From Bradyrhizobium sp. AZCC 1610 (lineage in GTDB: Bacteria; Pseudomonadota; Alphaproteobacteria; Rhizobiales; Xanthobacteraceae): a stretch of DNA of 64,000 nucleotides. Of this stretch, positions 25,081-35,429 are shown one piece after another (positions within the stretch are counted from its first letter, which is position 1; each line of letters begins with the position of its first letter). Position numbers and translations under genes: made by a program. The DNA lies in NCBI RefSeq assembly GCF_036924515.1, contig NZ_JAZHRR010000001.1, positions 4,869,001 through 4,933,000 on the forward strand, read 5' to 3'. The notes beneath the pieces were generated by a model. The model searched no databases. It worked only from the letters and a program-made list of their open reading frames with translations, and was not told where the DNA came from.

Positions 25081-26457
25081 TCAAGAACCGGAGCGAACAG
25101 TTGTGCCCTCCCTGATCCCGTCAACGTTGACGGAGAGGCGCTTGATCTTGTCGTACAGCGTCTGCTTCGGAATGCCCAAAAGCATTGCAGTCGCCTGAAC
25201 GTCGCCCTGCTTGCGCCGGAGCGCGTCCTCGATGATCGATCGCTCGATGTTCTCCAATTGTCGAGGCAACGACACATCCGACGCGCCAAACCCGGGCTTG
25301 TTGATGGTCTTGCCGTCGAGCACGCCGAGCACGAAGCGATCGGCAACGTTGCGAAGCTCCCGCACGTTTCCCGGCCACGAATAGGCCAGCAAGACGGACA
25401 GTGTCCGCTCGTCCAATATCGGCGCGTCGCGCTCGAACCGTCTGGCAGCATCCAAAGTGAAGTGCTCGAACAGCAGGGGAATATCCTCACGCCGCTCGCG
25501 AAGTGGCGGCAGTTCGATGAATGCGACGCCCAGACGATAATAGAGATCGGCGCGAAATACCTTTTTTTCGCTGAGTTCGAGTAAATTCGTCTTGCTCGCC
25601 GCGACGACACGGCAATCCACGGAAACTGGCTTGTTCGAGCCGACGCGCTCGATCAATCGATCCTGCAGCGCCCTCAGTAACTTCACCTGTACGCTCAGCG
25701 GCATGCTCTCGATCTCATCGAGAAAGAGTGTTCCGCCATTCGCGTATTCGATCTTTCCGATACGCTGACGGGTGGCGCCGGTAAACGCTCCCACTTCATG
25801 GCCGAACAACTCGCTCTCCACCAGCGATTCGGGGAGGCCGCCGCAGTTCACCGGGACATAATGGCCGCCACGTCGTCCGCTGTGATTGTGGAGGCAGCGC
25901 GCGACGACATCCTTGCCGGTTCCGGTTTCGCCATAGATCGTGACGTCAACATTAGTTGCGGCCAATGTGGATACGAGCCTGCGGACCTCCTGTATCTGCG
26001 GCGACCGGCCCAGCAGGTTCGCCTCGATTCCCTGGCGGTCCGCCAGCGCAGTTCTCAGCGAGCGCACTTCCAGGGTCAGCCGTCTCTTTTCGGCGGCCCT
26101 GCGCACCACCGAGACAAGTTGCTCTGAAGAGCATGGCTTCTCGATGAAGTCGTAAGCACCGTTCCGCATCGCCTGCACGGCCATTGAAATATCGCCATGC
26201 CCGGTGATCAGGATCACCGGCAGATCCTGGTCCAGTCGGCGCAGATCCGACAGCCATTCAAGGCCGCTCTTGCCGCGCAGGCGCACGTCGCAGACAACGA
26301 CAAATTGCCTGTCGGAGCGAACGGCGCAGTCGGCGGCTTCGACCGAGACGAATCCCGAGACGGAAAATCCCGCAAGTTCGAGAGCCTGAACGCCGCCGAT
26401 TCGGACATCGTCGTCGTCCTCGACGTAGATCACGCGAATTGATTGGTCATCGTCCAT
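25081..26457 (-). CDS. dctD: Sigma-54-dependent response regulator, DctD type
   Basis: A 458-residue NtrC-family activator. The receiver domain has VIYVEDDDDVRIGG and the phospho-Asp region VVCDVRLRGKSGLEWL, with PVILITGHGDISMAVQAMR. The AAA+ domain has Walker A YGETGTGKDVVARCLH, the sigma-54 contact loop ELFGHEVGAFTGATRQRIGK and Walker B GGTLFLDEIESMP. The C-terminal Fis helix-turn-helix ends GDVQATAMLLGIPKQTLYDK. It activates transcription with sigma-54 when phosphorylated by its kinase. The ATG at 26457 starts inside the end of dctB (11-base overlap). Confidence 0.92.
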   Translation of the reverse strand: MDDDQSIRVIYVEDDDDVRIGGVQALELAGFSVSGFVSVEAADCAVRSDRQFVVVCDVRLRGKSGLEWLSDLRRLDQDLPVILITGHGDISMAVQAMRNGAYDFIEKPCSSEQLVSVVRRAAEKRRLTLEVRSLRTALADRQGIEANLLGRSPQIQEVRRLVSTLAATNVDVTIYGETGTGKDVVARCLHNHSGRRGGHYVPVNCGGLPESLVESELFGHEVGAFTGATRQRIGKIEYANGGTLFLDEIESMPLSVQVKLLRALQDRLIERVGSNKPVSVDCRVVAASKTNLLELSEKKVFRADLYYRLGVAFIELPPLRERREDIPLLFEHFTLDAARRFERDAPILDERTLSVLLAYSWPGNVRELRNVADRFVLGVLDGKTINKPGFGASDVSLPRQLENIERSIIEDALRRKQGDVQATAMLLGIPKQTLYDKIKRLSVNVDGIREGTTVRSGS

Positions 26458-28342
26458 GCAAAGCCGCCTCTGGTATGTCAGCCAATGGAAGAAGCACCAC
26501 AAATTCGGCGCCACTCGGCTTAAGGTTTTGCGCACGCAATTCGCCACCAAAGGAACGCGCGATGTGGTTGGACAGCATCAGGCCAAGGCCGAGCCCTTTT
26601 CCTGCAGGCTTGGTCGTCACAAAAGGCTCGAACATGCGCTGGAGAACATCGGACGCAATCGCGGGACCGCTATTGCTGATGGCGATGCGGCAGCGGGCGG
26701 TCTGCTCCTCCTCCCGGGTCGCCCGGATCAGGATCGACTTTCGCTCGACGCTCTCCACGGCGTCCAGCGCATTCGCCACAATGTTGCACAATAGCTGCTC
26801 AAGCCGCGTTTGGTCGGCAGCGACGCAGAGATTCGCGTCAAGGTCTGTCACGACGGCGACCCCGCCTTCTTTGACGCGTTCGGCGAGTATCTTGAGCGAT
26901 TCAGCCACGGCATGTTCGACAGAGACCGCTTCAAGCGGGCTGCTTGACTTGTATGCGAAGACGCGCAGCTGGCCGGTCAAACGTCCGAGCCGGCGTATCA
27001 ATTCGCCAATTCGAGTGAGATTTCCGCGGGCATCGCCGATCGACCCACGATCAACGAGCAAGATCGCATTGTCAGCAGCGGTCTGCAGGGCAGCCAACGG
27101 CTGGTTCAATTCATGCACCATTCCGGCCGACATCTCGCCGAGGGCGGCCAGCTTGCCGGCATGGACCAGTTCATCTTGCGCGGCCCGCAGTTCCGCGGTT
27201 CGTTCCTGCACCCTGATCTCGAGCATGTCGTTCGCCGCCTGCAACGCCGCCTGGTTGGCCAGGCGTTGCTTGATCTCTCTCCGGCGCTGCACCACGAGAC
27301 CAACCGCCAGCAGGGCAACGACGGAGGCGAGACCCGACATCGCGCCGATGATGAGCGCGGTCTGCCGCGTCGGGGACTCGTCGTCTAGAAGGACAAGCTT
27401 CCAGAGGCCCCGGTTGATCGGAAGCTCGCTGACCGTATAGGAAGTTCCGCTCTCGGTGGTGACACGTGCAGCGCCGCCCTCGGACTGAGCGACGACAGTC
27501 CATCCGAGTGGCGTCAAGTCGTGGTTTCCGTAAGGTTTTGATCGCGAAATGTCATCGCGCATTTCAAGCGAGAGCGGCGCCATCGGGCGATAGCGCCACT
27601 CGTCGCGGGAGGCGAGTATGGTGACCCGACGCTCGTCGACGAGGAGAATTTGGCTTTCAATGTCGCGCCACGCGCGCTCGAACGAATCCAGGTTGACCTT
27701 GACGGTGGCAACACCCCTTGTCTCCCCGCCGTCCTTCAGGGCATAGGAGAGATAGTAGCCGGCGCGCGCGCTGGTAATGCCCACACCGAAGAACGCCCCT
27801 CGACCTTTCGAGAGAGCCTCGCTCATATAGGGGCGGTATGAAAGGTTTTGGCCAACCGGTGTCCCCGGCTGCTCGAAATCAGCCGCGGCCAGCGTATCGC
27901 CGGAGACGCCGAGGACGTAGAGATTGTCGGCTCCCGCAAGCAGATTGATCGATTTCAGGTACTGGCTGACGGTTTTCCGCAGCTCGGGATCGCTAGGCGC
28001 GTCGAGCAGCCGGAAGACGCTCGGGGACGTCTCAAGCAAGGAGGGCAGATACTCAAATCTTGAAAGATGACCGTCGAGCCGGGCTGCTTCCACGGCCAGC
28101 CGCTGCTGGGCGGCAGCGCGCAAATGGTCCAGTCCGCGCTGGAAAGCCACTGCATATCCGAGCCACGAAGCGGCCACGACTAGTGCGACTGCAATTGCTC
28201 CGCGCACAAGCCAACGCGTCGAACTGGGTGCCACCGAAGTGACTTCGGGACTCCCCTTGATGGTCAAGGATGGAAGCTCCGCCATCTTGTGAACCAGGAC
28301 AAACTGAGGAGCGCCGACCACAAGAGACGACCACTCACGCAT
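26447..28342 (-). CDS. dctB: Sensor histidine kinase, DctB type
   Basis: A 631-residue membrane kinase. One membrane segment near residue 45 (WLVRGAIAVALVVAASWLGY) precedes a periplasmic dCache-like sensor domain (SRFEYLPSLLETSPSVFRLL, GTPVGQNLSYRPYMSEAL). A second segment near residue 335 (ALIIGAMSGLASVVALLAVG) leads into a coiled coil. The H box reads MSAGMVHELNQPLAALQTAA and the ATP-binding end GKGLGLGLMLSNHIARSFGG. The family senses C4-dicarboxylates. Its ATG overlaps the cydB stop by 8 bases; MAELPSL at residue 20 is an alternative start. Confidence 0.88.
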   Translation of the reverse strand: MREWSSLVVGAPQFVLVHKMAELPSLTIKGSPEVTSVAPSSTRWLVRGAIAVALVVAASWLGYAVAFQRGLDHLRAAAQQRLAVEAARLDGHLSRFEYLPSLLETSPSVFRLLDAPSDPELRKTVSQYLKSINLLAGADNLYVLGVSGDTLAAADFEQPGTPVGQNLSYRPYMSEALSKGRGAFFGVGITSARAGYYLSYALKDGGETRGVATVKVNLDSFERAWRDIESQILLVDERRVTILASRDEWRYRPMAPLSLEMRDDISRSKPYGNHDLTPLGWTVVAQSEGGAARVTTESGTSYTVSELPINRGLWKLVLLDDESPTRQTALIIGAMSGLASVVALLAVGLVVQRRREIKQRLANQAALQAANDMLEIRVQERTAELRAAQDELVHAGKLAALGEMSAGMVHELNQPLAALQTAADNAILLVDRGSIGDARGNLTRIGELIRRLGRLTGQLRVFAYKSSSPLEAVSVEHAVAESLKILAERVKEGGVAVVTDLDANLCVAADQTRLEQLLCNIVANALDAVESVERKSILIRATREEEQTARCRIAISNSGPAIASDVLQRMFEPFVTTKPAGKGLGLGLMLSNHIARSFGGELRAQNLKPSGAEFVVLLPLADIPEAALHGR

Positions 28343-29330
28343 AGTCTAACTCTATGGTCTTGCCCCGGAATACGCGATAGGAAAATCCGGTGTAAGCGAC
28401 AATGACAGGAAGGGTGACGCAAACACCGATTAGGATGACTTTGAGCGACTCAGGGCTACTGGCGGCCTGCCAGACCGTAAGCCTGTCGATCACCACGAAG
28501 GGGTAGATGCTGTAGCTGAGGCCGAGGAAGCTCAGGAAGAAGACGAGCACCAGCAATGCGAACGGCAGCCAGCACAGGCTGCCGCGCACAGCGGTCGACC
28601 CGAGCAGGAGGCGCGCGGCCAGCAGCGCAATGCCCGTCGTGATCGGGATCGACGCCACCGCAATTATCGCCGGCAAGGTAAACCACCTCACACGAACGGT
28701 CTCGCTGATCCACGGCGTTGCCATCGAGATCAGTATCAAGCCCAGGACCATGGGTGGCCAAGCGATCTTGCTCCACTCGATCGCCTTGTCCCGGAGCTGG
28801 CCGTCCGTCTTCATCACCAGCCATGTCGCGCCAAGCAGCGCGTATGCCATCGGCAGCGCTACCGCAATGGCGCCTGCAAAGATCGGATAGTTCCAGCCCT
28901 CGCCGAAGCCGCTGATATAGCGACCGAGCATCCACCCCTGGCACACGGACGCAAGCGTTGACCCGGCGATGAAGAGGCGGTCCCACGTCGCCTTCCGGTT
29001 GGCCTTGCCCTTGACCCTGAAATCGAAGGCTGCGCCGCGCAGGATCAGGCCAACCAGCATGAGCGCGGTCGGCAAGTACAGTTCCGACAGGACCAGCCCA
29101 TGTGCCTTGGGGAAAGCGATAAGGAGCAGGCCGACGCCAAGAACCAGCCATGTTTCATTGGCGTCCCAGAACGGACCGATGGACGCGACCATGGTATCCC
29201 GCTCCTCTGGTGTCGCCCGATGCATGAGCATGCCGACCCCGAGATCGTATCCGTCACTCACCACATAGACGAGCAGTGACACCCCCATCAGTCCGATGAA
29301 GATCAGCGGAAGCAGTTCGTCGAACGACAT
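28335..29330 (-). CDS. cydB: Cytochrome bd-type quinol oxidase subunit II (CIO type)
   Basis: A 331-residue membrane protein with eight or nine hydrophobic segments. Typical motifs are VVSDGYDLGVGMLM, GPFWDANETWLVLGVGLLLI, FPKAHGLVLSELYLPTALML and LRGAAFDFRVKG. It pairs with subunit I just upstream (5-base gap). The ATG at 29330 gives the normal length; the frame open further upstream is not coding. It is followed without a gap by dctB, which is an unusual neighbour for an oxidase. Confidence 0.92.
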   Translation of the reverse strand: MSFDELLPLIFIGLMGVSLLVYVVSDGYDLGVGMLMHRATPEERDTMVASIGPFWDANETWLVLGVGLLLIAFPKAHGLVLSELYLPTALMLVGLILRGAAFDFRVKGKANRKATWDRLFIAGSTLASVCQGWMLGRYISGFGEGWNYPIFAGAIAVALPMAYALLGATWLVMKTDGQLRDKAIEWSKIAWPPMVLGLILISMATPWISETVRVRWFTLPAIIAVASIPITTGIALLAARLLLGSTAVRGSLCWLPFALLVLVFFLSFLGLSYSIYPFVVIDRLTVWQAASSPESLKVILIGVCVTLPVIVAYTGFSYRVFRGKTIELDYA

Positions 29331-29335
29331 CGAAG

Positions 29336-30733
29336 TCACGCGAATTCTCCCCGGTGCTGATGTTTCTGCGGGCCCTCCGCCAAGCTCTCCGATGTGATCA
29401 TGCCTGGCTTCTTTTCCGATGTTTCCGACATGTGCTTCAGCACGCCGACATACGCGACGAGCAGCGCCAGATAGACCGCAATGTAGATGCTGAGCGTAAA
29501 GGCAATGCTCGACGACGGAACACGAGAGGCGACGTCGCTGGTTCGAATGAGGCCGGCGACGATGAAGGGCTGGCGCCCGATCTCCGTGACGTACCATCCG
29601 GCGATGGTCGCGACCCAACCTGAAAAGGTCATCGCGGCGAACAACTTGAGCATTGGCCGCGGCATCCGGGCGAAATCCCAGCCATCGCGCCAATGCCTCC
29701 ACAGGCCGATCCAGCTGACCAGCAGTATCAGGATGCCGGTCCCCACCATGATCCGAAAGCACCAGAACACCGGAAAGACCGGCGGATGGGCCGATGGAAA
29801 CTCGTTCAGTCCCTTGATTTCGCCGTCAGCATCGTGCGTGAGGATCAGGCTCGCGAGTTTTGGTATGGCCAGTTCGAAACGGTTCGTTCTCGCCGCATCA
29901 TCCGGGATCGCGAAAAGGAGCAGCGGCGCTCCCCGCGTTGTTTCCCAGATACCTTCCATCGCCGCGATCTTCTGCGGCTGATGCTTCAGCGTATTGAGCC
30001 CATGAAGGTCGCCGGCCACCATCTGTGCGGGCGCAGCCAGGGCAGCGAAGATCAGCCCCGTTCGCAGCACGCGTGACGCACTGGCCGTCGCCACGCCCTT
30101 GAGGATCTGCCAGGCGCTGATCCCGATGAGCAGGAACGCGCAGGTCAGCGCGGATGCCAGCATCATATGCACGAAGCGATACGGGAAGGACGGATTAAAG
30201 ATGACTTCCAGCCAGCTCTTGGCGTGAAACTGGCCATCGACGATTTCGTATCCCGCCGGCGTCTGCATCCAGGAATTGAGTGCAAGGATCCAGAATGCGC
30301 TCATCAGCGTACCGAGGGCGACCAGAAAGGTCGATCCAAGGTGAACCATCTCGCCGACCCGGCGGTGGCCGAACAGCATCACGCCGAGAAAGCCCGCTTC
30401 CAGGAAGAATGCGGTCAGCACTTCATAGCCGAGCAAGGGACCCGCGATATTGCCAACGCGCTCCATGTAGCCGGGCCAGTTGGTGCCGAACTGGAAGCTC
30501 ATGGTGACGCCGCTGACGACCCCAAGCGCGAATGTCAGGGCAAATATCTTGGTCCAAAGCCGGTAGGCACGCAGCCAATCCAGCTTCTGCTGCGGATCGG
30601 TCGCGCGCAGGTGCTTCAGCCGGAAAAACAGCAGAACCCAGCCCAGCGCGATCGAAATCGAGGGAAACAGAATGTGGAACGTGATGTTGGCGGCAAACTG
30701 GATGCGCGCAAGGACCACGACGTCCATCAGCAT
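29336..30733 (-). CDS. cydA: Cytochrome bd-type quinol oxidase subunit I (CIO type)
   Basis: A 465-residue subunit. It keeps the high-spin haem ligand His in ARIQFAANITFHILFPS, the haem-b558 His in PYRFVHMMLASALTC, the GYEVLTAFFLEAGFLGVMLF segment and the Met-containing FPVFWCFRIMVGTGILILL. The C-terminal end has WYVTEIGRQPFIVAGLIRTS. The quinol-binding Q-loop is short, as in cyanide-insensitive (CioA) oxidases rather than E. coli CydA. It oxidises quinol and reduces oxygen to water without proton pumping. Confidence 0.92.
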   Translation of the reverse strand: MLMDVVVLARIQFAANITFHILFPSISIALGWVLLFFRLKHLRATDPQQKLDWLRAYRLWTKIFALTFALGVVSGVTMSFQFGTNWPGYMERVGNIAGPLLGYEVLTAFFLEAGFLGVMLFGHRRVGEMVHLGSTFLVALGTLMSAFWILALNSWMQTPAGYEIVDGQFHAKSWLEVIFNPSFPYRFVHMMLASALTCAFLLIGISAWQILKGVATASASRVLRTGLIFAALAAPAQMVAGDLHGLNTLKHQPQKIAAMEGIWETTRGAPLLLFAIPDDAARTNRFELAIPKLASLILTHDADGEIKGLNEFPSAHPPVFPVFWCFRIMVGTGILILLVSWIGLWRHWRDGWDFARMPRPMLKLFAAMTFSGWVATIAGWYVTEIGRQPFIVAGLIRTSDVASRVPSSSIAFTLSIYIAVYLALLVAYVGVLKHMSETSEKKPGMITSESLAEGPQKHQHRGEFA

Positions 30734-30816
30734 TCCCTCCAGGTTCGGCGCAGCGCCTTCGCGTCAATCAAGCTTGCATCGGCCGGCACGACATCCCTCC
30801 CGCTTGCGGTCTGCCA

Positions 30817-32139
30817 TCAATGGAGCTTCACGTGCGGCTCGGTGCGGCGGGTGATCAGGCGGGTCAGCGAGTCAAGCGCAACCTTCACCGAACCGTGCAG
30901 TGCGTGTTCGTGCATCTTGTAGAGAGACAGGTACATCATCCTTGCGAAGATGCCTGCGAAGACAAGGTTGCCGCCAACCAGCGCTCCCATCATCGAGCCG
31001 ACCGTGCTGAATTCGCCGAGCGATACCAGTGATCCGAAATCCCTGTAACGATAGGGCTTGAGCGGCTCGCCTCGCAGACAGCGCGGAATCTGTGAATACA
31101 GGTGCGAGGCCTGCTGGTGAGCCGCCTGCGCGCGAGGCGGCACATTGCCGCGCTCGCCCCATGAGCAGGCCGCGCAGTCGCCGATCGCAAAGATGCCGTC
31201 GTCACGCGATGTTTGCAGTGTAGGCCGAACGACGAGCTGATTGATGCGGTTGGTTTCGAGGCCGGCGATTTCTTTCAGGAAATCGGGCGCCTTTACCCCC
31301 GCAGCCCAGACGATCAATTCGGCGGGGATCGTCCGGCCGTCCGTCAGGTTTACACGGTCGGAGCCGACCTCGGAGACCTTGGCGCCCACCAGCAGATTGA
31401 CGCCCAGCCTGACCAGCAACTTCTCCGTCTCTTTCGAAACCCGTTCGGGCAAGGCGGGCAGCACCCGTTCGGCGGCTTCAATCAGTGTAATCCTGATATC
31501 CTTCTGGGGATCGACCTGATCGAGGCCATACGCCACCACTTCGCGCGTCGTTCTGTGGAGCTCGGCCGCAAGTTCGACGCCGGTCGCACCGGCCCCGATG
31601 ATTGCAACTTTCAACTGGTGCGCCCCCAGGGGTGACGATTGGGCATGCGCGCGGATACACGCATTGACCATTCTTTCGTGGAACCGCCGTGCGTCCGACT
31701 GCGATTCGAGCTTGATCGCATGATCCAGGACTCCAGGTGTACCAAAGTCGTTGTTCTGGCTTCCGACAGCGATGACGAGGACATCATAGTCAAAGGTCCG
31801 CTTCGGCGTGACCTCGCGGCCCTCGGCGTCGAAATACGCCGCCACCCGCACCTGACGGCGATCCCGATCGATCCCGATCATCTCCCCGATCCGGTAGCGA
31901 AAGCCGTGCCAGTAGGATTGCGCAAGATAGTCGACCTCGTGGGCGGCGATATCCATGCTCCCGGCGGCAATCTCGTGAAGCTTCGGCTTCCACACGTGCG
32001 TGCGGTTTCGCTCGATCAGCGTGATGTCCAGCTTTCCCTTGCGCCCGTATTTGTCGCCTAGGCGCGTCGCAAGCTCCAATCCGCCGGCTCCGCCCCCGAC
32101 GATCACGATGCGGGATGTTCCCAACTGCGGCTCACTCAT
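30817..32139 (-). CDS. ndh: Type II NADH dehydrogenase
   Basis: A 440-residue flavoprotein. The FAD-binding site reads RIVIVGGGAGGLELATRLGD, the NADH site KVAIIGAGATGVELAAELHR, and the second FAD contact DDGIFAIGDCAACSWGER. A C-terminal amphipathic/membrane-anchoring part (FGSLVSLGEFSTVGSMMGAL, IFARMMYLSLYKMHEHAL) is present. It passes electrons from NADH to quinone without pumping protons. Set 83 bases before cydA, it makes with the bd oxidase a complete, poorly coupled NADH-to-oxygen chain. Confidence 0.92.
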   Translation of the reverse strand: MSEPQLGTSRIVIVGGGAGGLELATRLGDKYGRKGKLDITLIERNRTHVWKPKLHEIAAGSMDIAAHEVDYLAQSYWHGFRYRIGEMIGIDRDRRQVRVAAYFDAEGREVTPKRTFDYDVLVIAVGSQNNDFGTPGVLDHAIKLESQSDARRFHERMVNACIRAHAQSSPLGAHQLKVAIIGAGATGVELAAELHRTTREVVAYGLDQVDPQKDIRITLIEAAERVLPALPERVSKETEKLLVRLGVNLLVGAKVSEVGSDRVNLTDGRTIPAELIVWAAGVKAPDFLKEIAGLETNRINQLVVRPTLQTSRDDGIFAIGDCAACSWGERGNVPPRAQAAHQQASHLYSQIPRCLRGEPLKPYRYRDFGSLVSLGEFSTVGSMMGALVGGNLVFAGIFARMMYLSLYKMHEHALHGSVKVALDSLTRLITRRTEPHVKLH

Positions 32140-32186
32140 GATGGCCTCGACCGATCAGTTCACAGCTCGTCCAACCGCTTTGCCGA

Positions 32187-34463
32187 TCAGGCTCGTTCCG
32201 AAACAGCGTCAGCGGCCGCGACGGCAGCCATGTTGACGATGCGCCGCACCGTGGATGATGGCGTGAGAATGTGAGCCGGCTTCGCCGCCCCGAGCAGAAT
32301 GCCGCCCACCGTCAGTCCCTGCCCTGCAGCCATCCGCAACAAATTGTAGGAAATGTTGGCGGCATCGAGATTCGGCATCACCAGCACATTCGCCGGCCCC
32401 TCGAAATCGGTGTCGGGAAATTCGTGGTCAAGCACCGAATGCGACAGCGCGGCATCCCCGCGCATCTCGCCTTCCACGGCCAGATCGGGCGACCGCTCGC
32501 GAATGATCGCGCGCGCCTCCCGCATCTTGTGCGCTTCCGGGACCGCGGAGCTTCCGAAGCTCGAATGCGACAACAGCGCCACCCTCGGCGTGATGCCAAA
32601 TCGCCTGACCTCCGCCGCCGCCAACAGAGCGATGTCAGCAACCTGCTCGGCGGTCGGATTGAGATTGCAGTGCGTGTCGCAAATGAACAGCTGATGCTTT
32701 GGGAGAATGAGCATCTGCATCACTGCGAGCGTGCGCACGCCGTCTCGGGTCCCGATTACGTGGCGTATGGCGGTGAGGTGACTGGCGGTCCTTCCGATGA
32801 CTCCACACAGCATGGCATCGCCGATGCCCCTCTCGAGAAGGATCGACGCGAGCACCGTCGCATCGCTTCGCGTCTCCGAGAGGGCCAGCGCGGCCGACAC
32901 GCCATCGCGCTTCCTGCGCGCATGGTACACTTCCGCGCACTTGGAATAGACCTGAGCATCGTGCGGATCGATGATCTCGCAGTCGTTGCCCGGCCTGAGC
33001 CGGAGACCGAAGGCCTTGATATGGTCTTCGATCGTTGATGGCCGGCCGAGAAGCAGCGGTCTGGCAATCTGCTCGTCGACGATAACTTGTGCTGCGCGCA
33101 GCACGCGCTCATCCTCGCCTTCCGCCAGCACGAGGGATTTGCCGCTTCCCTTCGCCACCGAGAAGACCGGCTGCATCGCGTTCCCAGACTGATACACGAA
33201 CCGGCTCAGCTTCTGACGATAGGCCTCCATATCGACGATTGGGCGCCTGGCGACGCCAGTGTCGGCAGCGGCCTTGGCCACCGCCGGCGCGATCATTTCG
33301 ATGAGCCGCGGGTCGAACGGCTTGGGGATGAGATAGTCGCGGCCGAAGCGAAGCCCCTCCCCCTTGTACGCGACAGCGACGACCTCGGGCACTTCCGCCA
33401 TGGCCAGATCCGCGAGCGCTCGGACCGTCGCAAGCTTCATCTCCTCATTGATGGTGGTTGCCCCGCAATCGAGTGCACCCCTGAAGATGAACGGGAAGCA
33501 AAGGACATTGTTGATCTGGTTGGGGTAGTCCGAACGCCCCGTTCCGATGATCGCGTCCGGACGAACCGCCAGTGCGTCTTCCGGCATGATTTCGGGTATC
33601 GGGTTGGCCATGGCGAAGATCAACGGATCTCGCGCCATCTTCCTGACCATGTCGGGCGTGAGCACGTTGCCGGCCGACAGGCCGAGAAAAATGTCCGCAT
33701 CCTGGATGATCTGGCCCAGCTTCCGCGCGTCCGTCTTCACGGCATAGCGCGCCTTGTTGTCGTCCATGCCTTCCATACGGCCCGCGTATACGACACCCTT
33801 CGCATCGGTCACGATGATTCGATCGTGTCGCAATCCAAGACTGACAATTAGATCGAGGCATGCAAGCGCCGCGGCGCCGGCGCCGGAGCAAACCAGCTTG
33901 ACGTCCGCGATGTCTTTCTTCACCAGCCTCAGCCCGTTGAGGATCGCCGCCGCTGCGATGATCGCGGTGCCGTGCTGGTCGTCGTGAAAGACGGGAATCT
34001 TCATTCGGGCGCGCAGCTTCTGTTCGATGTAGAAGCATTCCGGCGCCTTGATGTCTTCCAGGTTGATGCCGCCGAAAGTCGGCTCCATCCTGACGATCGT
34101 CTCGATCAGGGCGTCAGGATCTTCCTCGGCGAGTTCGATATCGAACACGTCGATACCGGCGAACTTCTTGAACAGGCACGCCTTGCCTTCCATCACCGGC
34201 TTGCTCGCCAGCGGGCCAATATTGCCGAGACCAAGCACGGCGGTGCCGTTGGTGACGACGGCCACGAGGTTGCTGCGCGCCGTCAGTTCATCGGCCTGCA
34301 AGGGGTCCTTGGCGATGGCCAGGCAAGGTTCCGCCACGCCCGGTGAATACGCCAGCGCCAGATCGCGCTGCGTTGCCATGGACGTCGTCGGCACGACGGA
34401 GATCTTCCCTGGCGTCGGCAGGCGATGATATTCGAGTGCGGCTTCCCTCAGATCCTGATCCAT
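32187..34463 (-). CDS. maeB: Malic enzyme with phosphotransacetylase-like C-terminal domain
   Basis: A 758-residue two-domain protein. Residues 1-430 are the malic enzyme (tyrosine in [59 protein letters not shown], the cofactor loop [14 protein letters not shown]). Residues 430-758 resemble phosphate acetyltransferase but are regulatory in this family. It converts malate to pyruvate and CO2 with NAD(P)+. The ATG at 34463 opens [20 protein letters not shown], the conserved start. In rhizobia this step feeds pyruvate dehydrogenase when growing on C4-dicarboxylates, which fits its neighbours dctA and aceE. Confidence 0.93.
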   Translation of the reverse strand: MDQDLREAALEYHRLPTPGKISVVPTTSMATQRDLALAYSPGVAEPCLAIAKDPLQADELTARSNLVAVVTNGTAVLGLGNIGPLASKPVMEGKACLFKKFAGIDVFDIELAEEDPDALIETIVRMEPTFGGINLEDIKAPECFYIEQKLRARMKIPVFHDDQHGTAIIAAAAILNGLRLVKKDIADVKLVCSGAGAAALACLDLIVSLGLRHDRIIVTDAKGVVYAGRMEGMDDNKARYAVKTDARKLGQIIQDADIFLGLSAGNVLTPDMVRKMARDPLIFAMANPIPEIMPEDALAVRPDAIIGTGRSDYPNQINNVLCFPFIFRGALDCGATTINEEMKLATVRALADLAMAEVPEVVAVAYKGEGLRFGRDYLIPKPFDPRLIEMIAPAVAKAAADTGVARRPIVDMEAYRQKLSRFVYQSGNAMQPVFSVAKGSGKSLVLAEGEDERVLRAAQVIVDEQIARPLLLGRPSTIEDHIKAFGLRLRPGNDCEIIDPHDAQVYSKCAEVYHARRKRDGVSAALALSETRSDATVLASILLERGIGDAMLCGVIGRTASHLTAIRHVIGTRDGVRTLAVMQMLILPKHQLFICDTHCNLNPTAEQVADIALLAAAEVRRFGITPRVALLSHSSFGSSAVPEAHKMREARAIIRERSPDLAVEGEMRGDAALSHSVLDHEFPDTDFEGPANVLVMPNLDAANISYNLLRMAAGQGLTVGGILLGAAKPAHILTPSSTVRRIVNMAAVAAADAVSERA

Positions 34464-34540
34464 CGTGTTCCTCGACTGGTTACTTCGTTCGAGAGGCCGA
34501 TACGAGCGACCTCCCTCCTGCTTTGAACCGCCGGCGGACC

Positions 34541-34966
34541 TCACGCTCTGGCGCCGGGATTGCGCATGGCCGCCATGCCGTCCTCGAAACGACGGCGCAG
34601 TATTTCCATCGTTTGCTTCTGAGATTCGGTCGCCGTCTCGGCAAGCTGGCGCATGTTGGCCAACGCTTTCTCGAATCCCTCCCTGGCGATCTCGGTGCGG
34701 CGTCCCGCAACGGTTTCGTCGCGCGCCTCGGCGGCGATCGCCTTCATGGTTTCCTGAAACACCTCGGCCTGTTGCGCCATCAGGTTTCGCCAGCTGTCAT
34801 ATGCAGATCGATTGACCTCGACGAGCGCGTCGATGTTCTTCTTCTCCGTGTCGATCAACGCCATCATGTCGACGCCGCTGATCTGGCAGGATTCGATGAG
34901 CTTGGCGAAGTCGAACCCGGCAAAGCCCAAGTCTGCGTCATTTGACTTCGATTTGTTGTCGGACAT
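34541..34966 (-). CDS. Phasin-family PHB granule protein
   Basis: A 141-residue, almost wholly helical protein: GFDFAKLIESCQISGVDMMA, then IDTEKKNIDALVEVNRSAYD, then long Glu/Ala/Arg helices suggesting coiled coil (TETATESQKQTMEILRRRFE region). This is the phasin (TIGR01841-like) pattern. Phasins coat polyhydroxybutyrate granules and stop them fusing. It lies 37 bases downstream of the thioesterase gene and 77 bases before maeB, inside the PHB block. Confidence 0.85.
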   Translation of the reverse strand: MSDNKSKSNDADLGFAGFDFAKLIESCQISGVDMMALIDTEKKNIDALVEVNRSAYDSWRNLMAQQAEVFQETMKAIAAEARDETVAGRRTEIAREGFEKALANMRQLAETATESQKQTMEILRRRFEDGMAAMRNPGARA

Positions 34967-35003
34967 TTTTCTCTCCTCATCGGTTGCTGGTGAAGTCGCT
35001 GGA

Positions 35004-35420
35004 TTAAAGTGGCGTTGACGGTCGCGATGCTTCCTCTTGTCGATCAGGCGCGATCGGCGCAGGTCGTCCCTCGCCGTCGAGCGCGACGAACGTAAAGATG
35101 CCTTCGGTCACCTTCACACGGTCCCCCAGGCGGCGGCGCAGCGCCCAGGCCTCCAGGCGGATCGCCAGAGATGTCCGCCCCACACGCTCGGCCGCGGCGT
35201 AAACGCAGAGAACGTCTCCGACATGGACCGGCTTGATGAAATGCATCGCCTCGATCGCAACCGTTGCGACACGCCCCTGCGCACGCTGGCCGGCATGGAT
35301 GCCACCCGCGATATCCATTTGGGAAAGCACCCAGCCACCGAAGATATCGCCGCTCGGATTTGCATCCGCAGGCATGGCGAGCGTTCGCGTCGTCAGATCC
35401 CCTTGTGGCTGCATCGACAT
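35004..35420 (-). CDS. Acyl-CoA thioesterase, YciA-like hotdog fold
   Basis: A 138-residue hotdog protein. NPSGDIFGGWVLSQMDIAGG carries the catalytic Asp helix and AIEAMHFIKPVHVGDVLCVY the conserved strand. The family hydrolyses acyl-CoAs, often short or medium chain. Between phaB and the phasin it may release excess (R)-3-hydroxybutyryl- or acetyl-CoA, or act as an overflow valve; this is inference. It starts 9 bases after the phaB stop. Confidence 0.85.
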   Translation of the reverse strand: MSMQPQGDLTTRTLAMPADANPSGDIFGGWVLSQMDIAGGIHAGQRAQGRVATVAIEAMHFIKPVHVGDVLCVYAAAERVGRTSLAIRLEAWALRRRLGDRVKVTEGIFTFVALDGEGRPAPIAPDRQEEASRPSTPL

Positions 35421-35429
35421 GACGGTGCC

